Shown: positions 1-6,643, counted from the stretch's first letter. The stretch: 9,302 bases of DNA from an uncultured Hyphomonadaceae bacterium (GCA_937873805.1 CALMWO010000165.1:1-9302); one strand, 5' to 3'. Notes: generated from the sequence alone by a model not told the origin. A program made the numbers and translations.

Positions 1-3
1 TCT

Positions 4-19
4 CGCCAGCGGACTGGCG
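4..19. terminator. candidate hairpin downstream of the GH5-like gene
   Basis: A perfect inverted repeat, CGCCAG - 4 nt - CTGGCG, lies 14 nt beyond the stop codon of the leftward GH5-like gene. It could form a 6-bp GC-rich stem with a tetraloop. There is no clear U-tract on the minus-strand side and only a broken T-rich stretch on the plus-strand side, so intrinsic termination is uncertain. It could instead belong to a gene to the left of the window. Confidence 0.35.
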
Positions 20-33
20 CTTCTGCAGTTTGG

Positions 34-1296
34 CTAGTTGCGGCCGCGCAAGCCTGTGCTTTCTCGCGGGGCTGTATTTCTCGCCCAGGCGGACTTGAGG
101 GTTTCGATCGCAGCGCCTGCCGCCGCCCCCTCCTTCGGACCCCACAACAGGTTGAACATGTCGTCGGATTTCTCATAGACGCTGTCGCCGGTTGGCCAGC
201 GGAATGCAGCCCAGCCAATGCCTCGCACCTCGCAGACCTCGATACGCGCCCGGTAATAGGCGTTGATATCTGGTGACCAGCGCGACGCGCCGAACTCCCC
301 GAGAAAAATCGGGACGCCCTGTTGGCGCACGGCATTGATGCGATTTGCGAATGTCTGGCCGCCGCCCTCGCTGAACACGGCAATGCCAGCGGCGTCTTTC
401 GGGTGATGCGTATAATCGCGCGGCTCGTAGTCGTGAACACACCACACAACGCCCGGCACGGGCGGCTTGCCCATGACCGACAGGAAGTCGGTACGCGCGA
501 ACGCTGGCGGCGAGATCAGGATCGGTAGGTCCGCTGACGTCGCCCTCACCTTGTGCGCGATATCCGCAGAGATGCGCCGCCAGTCCGACTGACGGCTGAC
601 GTTGGCCGCATACTGATTAGGTTGCCATGCGCCGAGGGGCTGGCCCTTCTTGTTCCTGCCGCTGACATTCGGCTCCGGCTCGACCATCAGGTTGAGGCCG
701 GCGATATCCGTACGACCGGCGACAAGCTTCGCCACGTCGACGCACATGTCACCCCACGCTGCCTGCTGGTCCAGATGAGTCCAGATCGACTCGATGATCA
801 GGCTGCCAGGGAACCAGGTGTCGCGCGCATCGCGATGGAAGATGAAATCCGACCGACCCGGGCCGGAGCGAAGCGCCACCACTGAATAGAGCCCGGCCGC
901 CTTCGCAGCATCCAACTGCTCGCCGAGAATATCGGTCATCGCAGTGTCACGCCGATAGGGCGGTTTCACCGTCCACAGCTCGGGGAACGACATCACGACA
1001 AGGTTCGCGCCCGCCTCTGCCAGGGCATCGAAATCGGACCGGCGATAGCTGGGTAGCACCGCAGCACCGCCCCCGAACGTGTCGCCATCTACCTCAAGCC
1101 GTCTACGCCTTTGGGCGATCACCGCGCCGCGCAGAACAGGCGGGCCGTCGGTCGGCCACAGAGGATGGAACCGGACCGGTTGGGCCGCAGCGGTCGAGCC
1201 GCCGCACGCCGCAAGGCTCGCTGCGGCGGCGATTGCGCCCCGGCGGGTCCAGTTTCCATGAGGATTTTCCAGCCGGAAACGCTTCATGAACGGCAT
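34..1296 (-). CDS. glycoside hydrolase family 5-like exported lipoprotein
   Basis: This encodes a 420-residue secreted protein with a (beta/alpha)8 GH5/clan GH-A look, probably acting on a surface or extracellular polysaccharide. The N-terminus has a twin-arginine-like stretch (T-R-R-G-A, residues 17-21), an Ala-rich hydrophobic segment and a lipobox-like L-A-A-C ending at Cys31, so a Tat-exported lipoprotein is likely. Visible GH-A landmarks are the acid/base candidate Glu206 in V-E-P (205-207), the H-x-Y motif at 288-290, the nucleophile candidate Glu334 in G-E-F-G (333-336), and Trp362 and Trp367 near the C-terminus. The usual Asn before the acid/base Glu is Val here. The start is taken at 1296; Met4 at 1287 is an alternative and neither has a strong ribosome site. 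It is divergent from a flippase gene, which suggests a role in polysaccharide trimming, release or turnover. The substrate cannot be told. Family assignment is fairly secure; activity is inferred. Confidence 0.8.
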   Translation of the reverse strand: MPFMKRFRLENPHGNWTRRGAIAAAASLAACGGSTAAAQPVRFHPLWPTDGPPVLRGAVIAQRRRRLEVDGDTFGGGAAVLPSYRRSDFDALAEAGANLVVMSFPELWTVKPPYRRDTAMTDILGEQLDAAKAAGLYSVVALRSGPGRSDFIFHRDARDTWFPGSLIIESIWTHLDQQAAWGDMCVDVAKLVAGRTDIAGLNLMVEPEPNVSGRNKKGQPLGAWQPNQYAANVSRQSDWRRISADIAHKVRATSADLPILISPPAFARTDFLSVMGKPPVPGVVWCVHDYEPRDYTHHPKDAAGIAVFSEGGGQTFANRINAVRQQGVPIFLGEFGASRWSPDINAYYRARIEVCEVRGIGWAAFRWPTGDSVYEKSDDMFNLLWGPKEGAAAGAAIETLKSAWARNTAPRESTGLRGRN

Positions 1297-1335
1297 TCTG
1301 CTTTACTGGGGTGAATAAACGGTCCCCGCGCAATC

Positions 1336-2778
1336 ATGATCTGGCGACGGCTTTTTGGCTATTTCCCGGCGAGCCTCGCTGGAGGGCTCGCCAGCTTTGG
1401 CGGGGTCTTCGCGCTGACGCGCCTACTCTCGCCCGCAGACTATGGCTTCTATGCCCTCGCGCTGACGACAATGGGCATCGTCTACACGCTTTCGATCACA
1501 TGGGCTGAAGCTGCCGCCTATCGCTTTGCCGGCGAGGCGCAAGCCAGCGGCAAGACGCCAGATCATATCCGCACGATCATGCTGTTGCTTGCTGCGTCCT
1601 CCGCTCTCGGCATCGCGCTGATGCTGGGCGCGATCCTCATCGCGACGGACCCGATGCTGCGCATGGCGCTGACGGCCGCGATGTCGACAATGGTTCTGGC
1701 GCCGCTGGTCAACGCTGCGCAGGAGATGAACCGCGCGCAGCAGCGCGTGTCGCGCTACTCGACACTGCGCGTCTGCCAGGACATTGGCGCATTCTCGCTC
1801 GGGACATTTCTCGCATGGCGTACAGGGTTCGGGCCCGCCGCGCCATTTGTGGGCCTTGCGAGCGTGCTGGCGCTGCTCGCAACTGTCGAAGGATCACGGC
1901 TGTGGCGCGAGTCGAAAGGCGGCCAGTTCAAGCCAGAACGGGTGAAGCCCTATCTTTCCTATGGTGTGCCTGTTGCCCTGGCGCTCGCGCTCAACATCGC
2001 GCTTGATGCTGGCGATCGCTTCCTCATCGCCCTGTTCCTCGGACCTGAAGCCGTGGGCGTCTATGCAGCGGGTTATGGCATTGCCGACAAGTCAGTTGGC
2101 TTGTTGTGCGCATGGGCGGCTGCCGCCGGAGCGCCGATGATGATGGCGGCGTGGGAGCGCGAAGGACCCGAAGCCGTGCGTGAAGTCTCCAGGCATCTGG
2201 CGCGAACGCTTCTGTTGATCGCAGCTCCCGCAGCGACGGGACTCGCGCTGGTGGCGCAACCCCTGTCCGACGTGATGATCGGCGAAGATATGCGCGCACA
2301 GGCGGCCAGCATCATGCCGTGGATCGCGCTGTCCGGCCTGATCAACGGTTTCGTGCTGCACTATGTGTCCGAAGCCTATCAGCTTTCTCACCGCACGGAC
2401 CTGCGCGCGTGGCTGATGCTGATCCCGGCGCTCGCGAACCTGGCGTTGAATGCGATCCTGCTGCCATGGATAGGTCTGATGGGCGCGGTCTATTCAACCG
2501 TCGCGTGCTACGCGCTCGCCCTGCTCTTGCTGGCCGGCGTCGCCCGTAAACTCGCTCCCTTGAGCTGGCCCTGGAGGGATTTCCTGAAAGTTGCGGGGGC
2601 TTGCTCCGCCATGGCGATTGCTGTGCGGATGGCGCCATCAACAGGCGGCATGACAGAATTGCCGATGAAGGCCAGCGTCGGCGCGACCATATATGTAATG
2701 ACCGCTCTGGTGCTCGACGCTGAAGGCGGGCGTGACGCCTTGCCACAATTCACCTCGCGCCGTGAGCGTCGCGTTTGA
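1336..2778 (+). CDS. Wzx-type polysaccharide flippase (oligosaccharide flippase family)
   Basis: This encodes a 480-residue polytopic inner-membrane protein. The N-terminal region (residues ~1-50) has the pattern typical of the polysaccharide biosynthesis/MATE-like flippase superfamily: an amphipathic start, a Gly-rich first membrane helix, then L-L-S-P-A-D-Y-G-F-Y-A at about 31-41. About a dozen hydrophobic segments follow, with a second-half repeat-like motif near 228-245 (D-R-F-L-I-A then G-V-Y-A-A-G-Y). Members translocate undecaprenyl-linked or similar glycans to the periplasmic face. The gene begins ATGATCTGG, with no strong Shine-Dalgarno upstream. It is head to head with the GH5-like gene across 39 bp, which supports a joint exopolysaccharide or O-antigen role. 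The transported glycan is unknown. The C-terminus (~455-480) is charged and cytosolic-looking. Confidence 0.85.
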   Translation: MIWRRLFGYFPASLAGGLASFGGVFALTRLLSPADYGFYALALTTMGIVYTLSITWAEAAAYRFAGEAQASGKTPDHIRTIMLLLAASSALGIALMLGAILIATDPMLRMALTAAMSTMVLAPLVNAAQEMNRAQQRVSRYSTLRVCQDIGAFSLGTFLAWRTGFGPAAPFVGLASVLALLATVEGSRLWRESKGGQFKPERVKPYLSYGVPVALALALNIALDAGDRFLIALFLGPEAVGVYAAGYGIADKSVGLLCAWAAAAGAPMMMAAWEREGPEAVREVSRHLARTLLLIAAPAATGLALVAQPLSDVMIGEDMRAQAASIMPWIALSGLINGFVLHYVSEAYQLSHRTDLRAWLMLIPALANLALNAILLPWIGLMGAVYSTVACYALALLLLAGVARKLAPLSWPWRDFLKVAGACSAMAIAVRMAPSTGGMTELPMKASVGATIYVMTALVLDAEGGRDALPQFTSRRERRV

Positions 2779-2810
2779 CCCACACGGCTCCTGCCCGCTA
2801 AGTGACCCCG

Positions 2811-3476
2811 ATGACCGAAACAGCTCCCACACCCGAACCCCGCAAGTCGCTCCCGAAGGGGGCCGGCAATGTGTGGACCGACATCGGCCCCGTTCTCGCG
2901 TTCGTGATCGTGTTCAACGTGATGCAGAACTTCGCCGACGAAACCGGTCCGTTTTCCAAGGAGACCGCGATCTTCTGGGCGACGGGCATCTTCATGGGCT
3001 CGGTCTGCCTCGCGATCGGCTGGACGCTTTTCAAAGGCCGCAGACTGCCCCCCATGCTGATCATCACCGGCGTCGTCGTGATGACATTCGGCGGACTGAC
3101 GCTGTGGCTACAGGACGAGACATTCGCCTTCATCAAGCCGACCATCATCAACGCGCTATTCGCCGTCACGATCCTCGGCAGTCTCGCCATCGGACGGAAC
3201 ATCTGGAAGACGGCGTTCGAACATGCTTTCCAGTTGCCAGATCATGCGTGGAAAGTCTTCGCGCTGCGCTGGGCGGCGTTCTATGTCGTGCTGGCGATCA
3301 TCAACGAGGTCATCTGGCGGAACTTCTCGAAAGAGTTCTGGGTCAATTCGAAGCTGTTCCTGTCGATCCCCCTGGCCATCGTGTTCATGGTGATCAACCT
3401 GCCCTTCCTGATGAAGTACAATATCGAACAGCCTGAAGACGGATCGGGCGACAAGAAGACCGGCGACGCGGTCTGA
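2811..3476 (+). CDS. yciB: septation protein A (YciB/IspZ family)
   Basis: This encodes a 221-residue inner-membrane protein of the YciB/IspZ family, linked to cell envelope synthesis and division-site integrity; its biochemical role is not settled. From ATG 2811, about six hydrophobic segments are visible (roughly 23-40, 52-72, 79-97, 107-125, 145-163, 178-200). Family signatures include the D-E-T-F-A-F-I-K-P-T-I stretch near 102-112 and the R-W-A-A-F-Y...N-E-V-I-W-R stretch near 150-170. A GTG at 2802 in frame would add three residues. I prefer ATG 2811 because an AAGTGA sequence (2800-2805) sits at usable ribosome-site distance and the resulting length matches the family. It follows the flippase by 32 bp and may be read through from it. 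Its TGA stop directly abuts the stop of the convergent globin gene. In alphaproteobacteria this gene is often near ccm genes. Confidence 0.93.
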   Translation: MTETAPTPEPRKSLPKGAGNVWTDIGPVLAFVIVFNVMQNFADETGPFSKETAIFWATGIFMGSVCLAIGWTLFKGRRLPPMLIITGVVVMTFGGLTLWLQDETFAFIKPTIINALFAVTILGSLAIGRNIWKTAFEHAFQLPDHAWKVFALRWAAFYVVLAIINEVIWRNFSKEFWVNSKLFLSIPLAIVFMVINLPFLMKYNIEQPEDGSGDKKTGDAV

Positions 3477-3866
3477 TCAGCGGACAGCCGCGAACTCCCG
3501 CAGCAGCAGCGCCCATTGAGCCTCCATGGCGGCCGACCAGTCGTCGCCCATGATGTCGCGGAATGCATCGCGCATCGCCACGAAGAAATCGTCGAACCTG
3601 ACCGCCGGCACGCCGTAGCCGTCGTGATGCACACGCGCGGCGGAGATGATCTGCACAGCGACCAGGCGCGGCCCGACATAATCCAGAATGCACTCGAAGC
3701 CCTGCTGCACCATGGACGCGCGAACACCGCCATCGCGATCCATGTGGAACAAAGCTTCAAGCTCGGGATGAGCGGTGAACAGTCGGCGGTAGATCAGCGC
3801 TGTGGGATCGCCATGCCGGTCAGCAACGGACTGCAGGGTTTCGAGGATGACGGCGCTGTCGATCAT
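3477..3866 (-). CDS. single-domain globin-like protein
   Basis: This encodes 129 residues resembling the globin domain of flavohemoglobins, without the FAD/NAD reductase domains. Alignment by eye to E. coli Hmp places Tyr26 (in L-I-Y-R-R-L-F) at position B10. The P-E-L-x-x-L-F segment at 34-40 matches the C/CD region. His81 (H-D-G-Y-G-V, 81-86) falls at proximal position F8, with Phe91 ten residues later, where the family usually has Tyr. The distal E7 site does not show the flavohemoglobin Gln in an ungapped alignment (Ala50), so ligand chemistry may differ. Heme binding with oxygen, NO or redox sensing or detoxification is plausible but inferred. The ATG is 6 bp after the Nudix stop, so the two genes are probably cotranscribed. 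Its TGA is directly adjacent to the yciB TGA on the other strand within a TGATCA palindrome. Confidence 0.75.
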   Translation of the reverse strand: MIDSAVILETLQSVADRHGDPTALIYRRLFTAHPELEALFHMDRDGGVRASMVQQGFECILDYVGPRLVAVQIISAARVHHDGYGVPAVRFDDFFVAMRDAFRDIMGDDWSAAMEAQWALLLREFAAVR

Positions 3867-3872
3867 GGCCTG

Positions 3873-4412
3873 CTAACGGGTCAATTGATCCGTGCCCGGC
3901 GGATTTCCGAAGGGTGCGAAGCCGGTGCGGCCCTCAGTCTCGCGATAATGATCGAGCGCCCAGCGAACCGAAGGAAAGGCGAGTTCCTTCCACGGGATCT
4001 CATCCCAGCCAAAAAGCCTGACTTCCAGGCTTTCCGGGCCAGGGGACGGATCGTTCAACAGACGCGCCCGAAAGAATATCTGAACCTGTCCGATACGAGG
4101 GATCGAATACATGCCCAGCAGCGTTTCGATCTCGAGTTCGGCGCGCGCCTCTTCCATGGATTCGCGCCGCGCGCCCTCTTCGACGCTCTCGCCAAGCTCG
4201 AGGAAGCCTGCTGGTAGCGTCCAGAAGCCTTTCCTTGGCTCGATGGCCCTGCGGCACAGAAGGATAAGACCATCCGCATGCGCCACAACACCCGTCACAA
4301 TTCTGGGGTTTGCGTAGTCGATAAAACCACAGGTGTCGCAGATACGGCGCTCGCGATCCTCGCCAGGAGGCACGGCCATTGAGAACGAGATGGGAATTCG
4401 TGGGTCGGTCAC
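3873..4412 (-). CDS. Nudix hydrolase with N-terminal zinc-ribbon-like motif
   Basis: This encodes a Nudix-fold pyrophosphohydrolase of about 179 residues if it starts at GTG 4412. The frame is open further to ATG 4469 (198 residues), and an internal ATG at 4379 (168 residues) is also possible. I chose GTG because an AAAGG sequence lies about 12 nt upstream and because relatives usually begin shortly before the P-x-G-E-D-R-E-R segment. Counting from 4469, a C-D-T-C-G-F motif (44-49) is half of a zinc ribbon. The Nudix box is G88-x5-E94-x7-R102-E103-S-M-E106-E107, with the final Gly replaced by Arg109, as I recall for this subgroup. The P-F/S-V-R-W-A-L-like segment near the C-terminus is typical of this family. 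Substrates are probably nucleotide-type pyrophosphates; the exact one is unknown. It is first in a likely two-gene unit with the globin and divergent from marR. Confidence 0.85.
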   Translation of the reverse strand: MTDPRIPISFSMAVPPGEDRERRICDTCGFIDYANPRIVTGVVAHADGLILLCRRAIEPRKGFWTLPAGFLELGESVEEGARRESMEEARAELEIETLLGMYSIPRIGQVQIFFRARLLNDPSPGPESLEVRLFGWDEIPWKELAFPSVRWALDHYRETEGRTGFAPFGNPPGTDQLTR

Positions 4413-4534
4413 TGCACGAACATGACCTTTTGCTGTGCAGAGAGGAAGCCGGAACCCTACATTCTTCAATTGGAGGGCTGAACTGTCGCCAGAGAGCTCC
4501 TTATGCTTGAGCAGGATCCTTCACGAGGCTTGGC

Positions 4535-5137
4535 ATGACTGTCCGAACCGATTCCATACGTCGGCCGGACAGGAAGACGGCTCGCCCTGTGCGCCGTGGG
4601 CCGGTGTTCCGCCTCAGCGAGTCGCCCTCGCACCTGCTGCGCAGGGCTGAACAGTTCGCTGCCGAAATATTCCTGAGGGCGGAGGGGGCCGACAGTATTA
4701 CGCTTCGCCAGAGCGTATTGCTTGCCGCCATCGCGGAGGCGGATGGGGCGAGCCAATCGAACCTTGTCACCGCCACCGGCGTCGATCGATCGACACTTGC
4801 TGAGATGATGGCCCGCATGGAGCAGAGGGGCCTCATCACACGGTCCGCCGCCGAGGACGACGGACGCGCCAAATCGGTGAGCCTGACCAATGAAGGCCGT
4901 CGCAGACTGGAAGGCGCGCTGCCCGCGATGCGGGAGGTCGACAAGGCGCTTCTGGCGGCCCTGCCCGTCAACCGTCGGGGTTCCTTCAAATCGACCCTGC
5001 TGGCGCTGGCGGAAGCAGCCGACGTGCAGCACGCTGAAGCGGCCGAAGCGCCTCGCCCCGTCAGGAAAGTCGTGGCAAAGCCAAAAGCCGCGAAACGCGC
5101 GAAGCCTCGCTCAAAGCGCCACCCGGCAAAGCGCTAG
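4535..5137 (+). CDS. MarR-family transcriptional regulator with basic C-terminal tail
   Basis: This encodes 200 residues, longer than the ~140-160 typical of MarR proteins. The winged helix-turn-helix spans about 57-125. The recognition-helix region D-R-S-T-L-A-E-M-M-A-R-M (84-95) leads into E-Q-R-G-L-I-T-R, and the wing carries the D-D-G-R-A-K-S-V-S-L-T pattern (108-118), both hallmarks of the family. Outside the core, residues 1-30 are basic. Residues ~172-200 form a Lys/Arg/Ala/Pro-rich tail resembling histone H1-like or AlgP-like tails, which could add non-specific DNA affinity. The start ATG has GAGG (4525-4528) 6 nt upstream. It is divergent from the Nudix-globin pair, so local control of that pair or of itself is plausible but unproven; no clear operator palindrome was found in the gap. 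Its TAG stop overlaps the ccmG stop within CTAG. Confidence 0.88.
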   Translation: MTVRTDSIRRPDRKTARPVRRGPVFRLSESPSHLLRRAEQFAAEIFLRAEGADSITLRQSVLLAAIAEADGASQSNLVTATGVDRSTLAEMMARMEQRGLITRSAAEDDGRAKSVSLTNEGRRRLEGALPAMREVDKALLAALPVNRRGSFKSTLLALAEAADVQHAEAAEAPRPVRKVVAKPKAAKRAKPRSKRHPAKR

Positions 5138-5688
5138 CTGGCGGCTGGCGCAGCCGCAGATTTCGCAGCCTCAGCCTTATAAGCGGCGACAAAATCCGCC
5201 ACGTCAGTTTCGACGAAGTAGTTGCGCTTGGTCTTCACGATCTGGCCGTTAGCGTCGATCAGGAAGCTTTCCGGCACGCCTGAAATTCCGATGTCGATGC
5301 CCAGATCGCCGAGCGGGTCGGTGCCGATATGCGCGAACGGATTGCCATCGCGCGCCAGGAGTTCGTGCGCCGCCTCGACGCCATTAGGATCCTTGTAGAG
5401 CATGCCGACAATCTCGACGCCCTGCGCGGCCATGTCGACCAGCAACGGATGTTCAAGCTTGCAGGGTCCGCACCAGGTCGCCCAGAAATTGATGAGCACC
5501 GGACGGCCTTTGAAGTCAGACAGCTTCACATGGCCGCCATCCATGCCGGCTACGTCGAATTGCGGTGCGGGGCGTGTCGGCGAGGCGAAACTTGCAGGCG
5601 CCGGGTCGCCACCGGTCAGGCGCTGAAAGCCGACCACGACCAGCCCGACGAAAACGGCAAGCGGGAGTATGGCCCACCAGCGCTTCAC
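5134..5688 (-). CDS. ccmG: thiol:disulfide interchange protein CcmG (DsbE/HelX)
   Basis: This encodes a 184-residue membrane-anchored periplasmic thioredoxin-like protein that keeps apocytochrome c heme-binding cysteines, or the CcmH disulfide, reduced during System I cytochrome c maturation. Counting from GTG 5688, residues ~4-21 are a membrane anchor. The thioredoxin fold follows with the active site W-C-G-P-C (72-76; Cys73, Cys76) and the cis-proline region G-V-P-E-S-F (137-142). The C-terminus is an Ala-rich tail. The frame is open upstream to 5763, but the extra 25 residues are charged and unlike the family. GTG at 5688-5686 overlaps the ccmD stop as GTGA, which strongly supports this start. 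It is last in the ccmABCDG unit. Its TAG stop overlaps the marR stop on the opposite strand, leaving no room for a separate terminator. Confidence 0.95.
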   Translation of the reverse strand: MKRWWAILPLAVFVGLVVVGFQRLTGGDPAPASFASPTRPAPQFDVAGMDGGHVKLSDFKGRPVLINFWATWCGPCKLEHPLLVDMAAQGVEIVGMLYKDPNGVEAAHELLARDGNPFAHIGTDPLGDLGIDIGISGVPESFLIDANGQIVKTKRNYFVETDVADFVAAYKAEAAKSAAAPAAS

Positions 5689-5843
5689 GGCGTGGCGTCC
5701 TTGGCCGCACCCTCGATCGCGTCGAGCTTCTTCTTCGCTGCCGTGACGCGAACGACCGACCATACGATCAGCCCGATGATCACCGCAGCGGCGATGCCAT
5801 AGGAGGTCAGCACGTAGGGCGTGTATCTACCGTAATCCAGCAT
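5685..5843 (-). CDS. ccmD: heme exporter subunit CcmD (52 aa)
   Basis: This is a small gene read directly from the bases: ATG at 5843, then 52 residues to TGA at 5687-5685. The protein starts M-L-D-Y-G-R-Y-T-P-Y-V, has one membrane helix at about 11-31, then a basic, positive-inside segment (R-V-T-A-A-K-K-K-L). This matches CcmD, the single-helix partner of CcmC/CcmAB needed to release holo-CcmE. It starts 4 nt after the ccmC stop and overlaps ccmG by GTGA, so its translation is probably coupled to both neighbours. Gene order, size and topology all agree, although CcmD sequences are weakly conserved. Confidence 0.92.
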   Translation of the reverse strand: MLDYGRYTPYVLTSYGIAAAVIIGLIVWSVVRVTAAKKKLDAIEGAAKDATP

Positions 5844-5847
5844 TGTC

Positions 5848-6564
5848 TCAGCCCGCCGCCGCTTGTCTGCGCTGCGCCAGCATTTCGGCGCGCGTGTTCA
5901 TGATCTCGGCCCGCATGTTGAGAAGCGTCAGCCCGCCGAACAGCGCCAGATAGCCCAGCGCCACGACATACATTGGGTATTTGAATTCGTTCGAAGCCTT
6001 CATCTGCACTTGATGGAGCGTTGCGAACCATTCGACCGAGAAGTGGATGATCGGCAGGTTCACCGCGCCGGCAAGGCAAAGGATAGCGGCGGCGCGGGCG
6101 GCTTTCTGCGGCGTTTCCATCGCCTGCCAGATCGCCATGTAGCCGAGATAGATGAAGAACAGCACGAGCACTGAGACGAGGCGGGCATCGCCCCACTCCC
6201 ACCAGGTGCCCCATGTCGGATAGCCCCAGATTGAGCCGGTGATCAGGCCGAGCGCCGTGACCCCTGCGCCGATCGGCGCGGCGGATTTCGCGGCAACATC
6301 GGCAATCGAGTGACGCCAGATGATCGAGACAAGGCTCGCGCCAACCATGAAGGCGTAGGCGAACAGGCAGAGCCACATCGCAGGGACGTGAACGAACATG
6401 ATCCGTGCGCTGTCGCCCTGTACGGCGTCGGGCGGCACCACAAAAAGTCCGAGATAGACGCCGATCGCGATCACCACCGAGCCCAGCACGGTGAAGCCCC
6501 AGGCAAACCACTTCGATGCCGCCATGAAGCGGTGCGGGTTTGCAAAGAAAGACAACACGGCCAT
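5848..6564 (-). CDS. ccmC: heme exporter / heme lyase subunit CcmC
   Basis: This encodes a 238-residue, six-helix inner-membrane protein of the heme-handling protein family. It binds heme at the periplasmic face and attaches it to CcmE. Visible landmarks are a periplasmic-loop His59 (in F-V-H-V-P-A-M-W), the tryptophan-rich WWD segment starting T-W-G-T-W-W (117-122) and ending D-A-R-L-V-S, and the second His region with His174 and His184 (I-I-H-F-S ... T-L-H-Q). His59 and His184 correspond to the axial heme ligands known in E. coli CcmC. Here the WWD core reads W-W-E-W-G-D-A-R-L, one residue longer than the common W-W-x-W-D-x-R-L. The ATG has GGAG about 10 nt upstream. It lies 88 bp after ccmB and 4 nt before ccmD. 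Confidence 0.96.
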   Translation of the reverse strand: MAVLSFFANPHRFMAASKWFAWGFTVLGSVVIAIGVYLGLFVVPPDAVQGDSARIMFVHVPAMWLCLFAYAFMVGASLVSIIWRHSIADVAAKSAAPIGAGVTALGLITGSIWGYPTWGTWWEWGDARLVSVLVLFFIYLGYMAIWQAMETPQKAARAAAILCLAGAVNLPIIHFSVEWFATLHQVQMKASNEFKYPMYVVALGYLALFGGLTLLNMRAEIMNTRAEMLAQRRQAAAG

Positions 6565-6607
6565 GGCCTTGGAGCTCCAGTCGGGCGGTCAGTGTAGACG
6601 GTCGGCG

Positions 6608-6643
6608 CGCGGGAGCCGTTCACAAAATCAGGATCAGCCCGCG
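6608..6643. repeat. GC-rich inverted repeat in the ccmB-ccmC gap
   Basis: CGCGGG (6608-6613) and CCCGCG (6638-6643) are exact reverse complements separated by 24 nt, in the only sizeable gap (88 bp) inside the ccm unit. On the transcript this could form a 6-bp all-GC stem about 45 nt upstream of the ccmC start. There is no T-run on either side, so it does not look like an intrinsic terminator. It could be a weak mRNA structure or chance in GC-rich DNA. Confidence 0.25.

Noticed and set aside
2732..3436. A 234-codon plus-strand frame overlapping yciB.
   Set aside because: It lies in another frame of a recognisable YciB gene and is rich in Arg/His/Asp, a typical out-of-frame composition.
3516..4217. 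A 233-codon plus-strand frame across the globin and Nudix genes.
   Set aside because: It spans two recognisable genes on the other strand, has no family-like motifs and no ribosome site; a shadow of GC-rich codon use.
4470..4534. Possible MarR operator (imperfect GGAG...CTCC symmetry) in the Nudix-marR gap.
   Set aside because: The match is imperfect and widely spaced, and the CTCC half could be chance; not strong enough to list as a site.
4466..5032. A 188-codon minus-strand frame opposite marR.
   Set aside because: Antisense to a clear MarR winged-helix gene, with no recognisable domain.
5807..6511. A 234-codon minus-strand frame overlapping ccmC.
   Set aside because: It is another frame on the same strand as ccmC; the ccmC frame contains the conserved His and WWD motifs.
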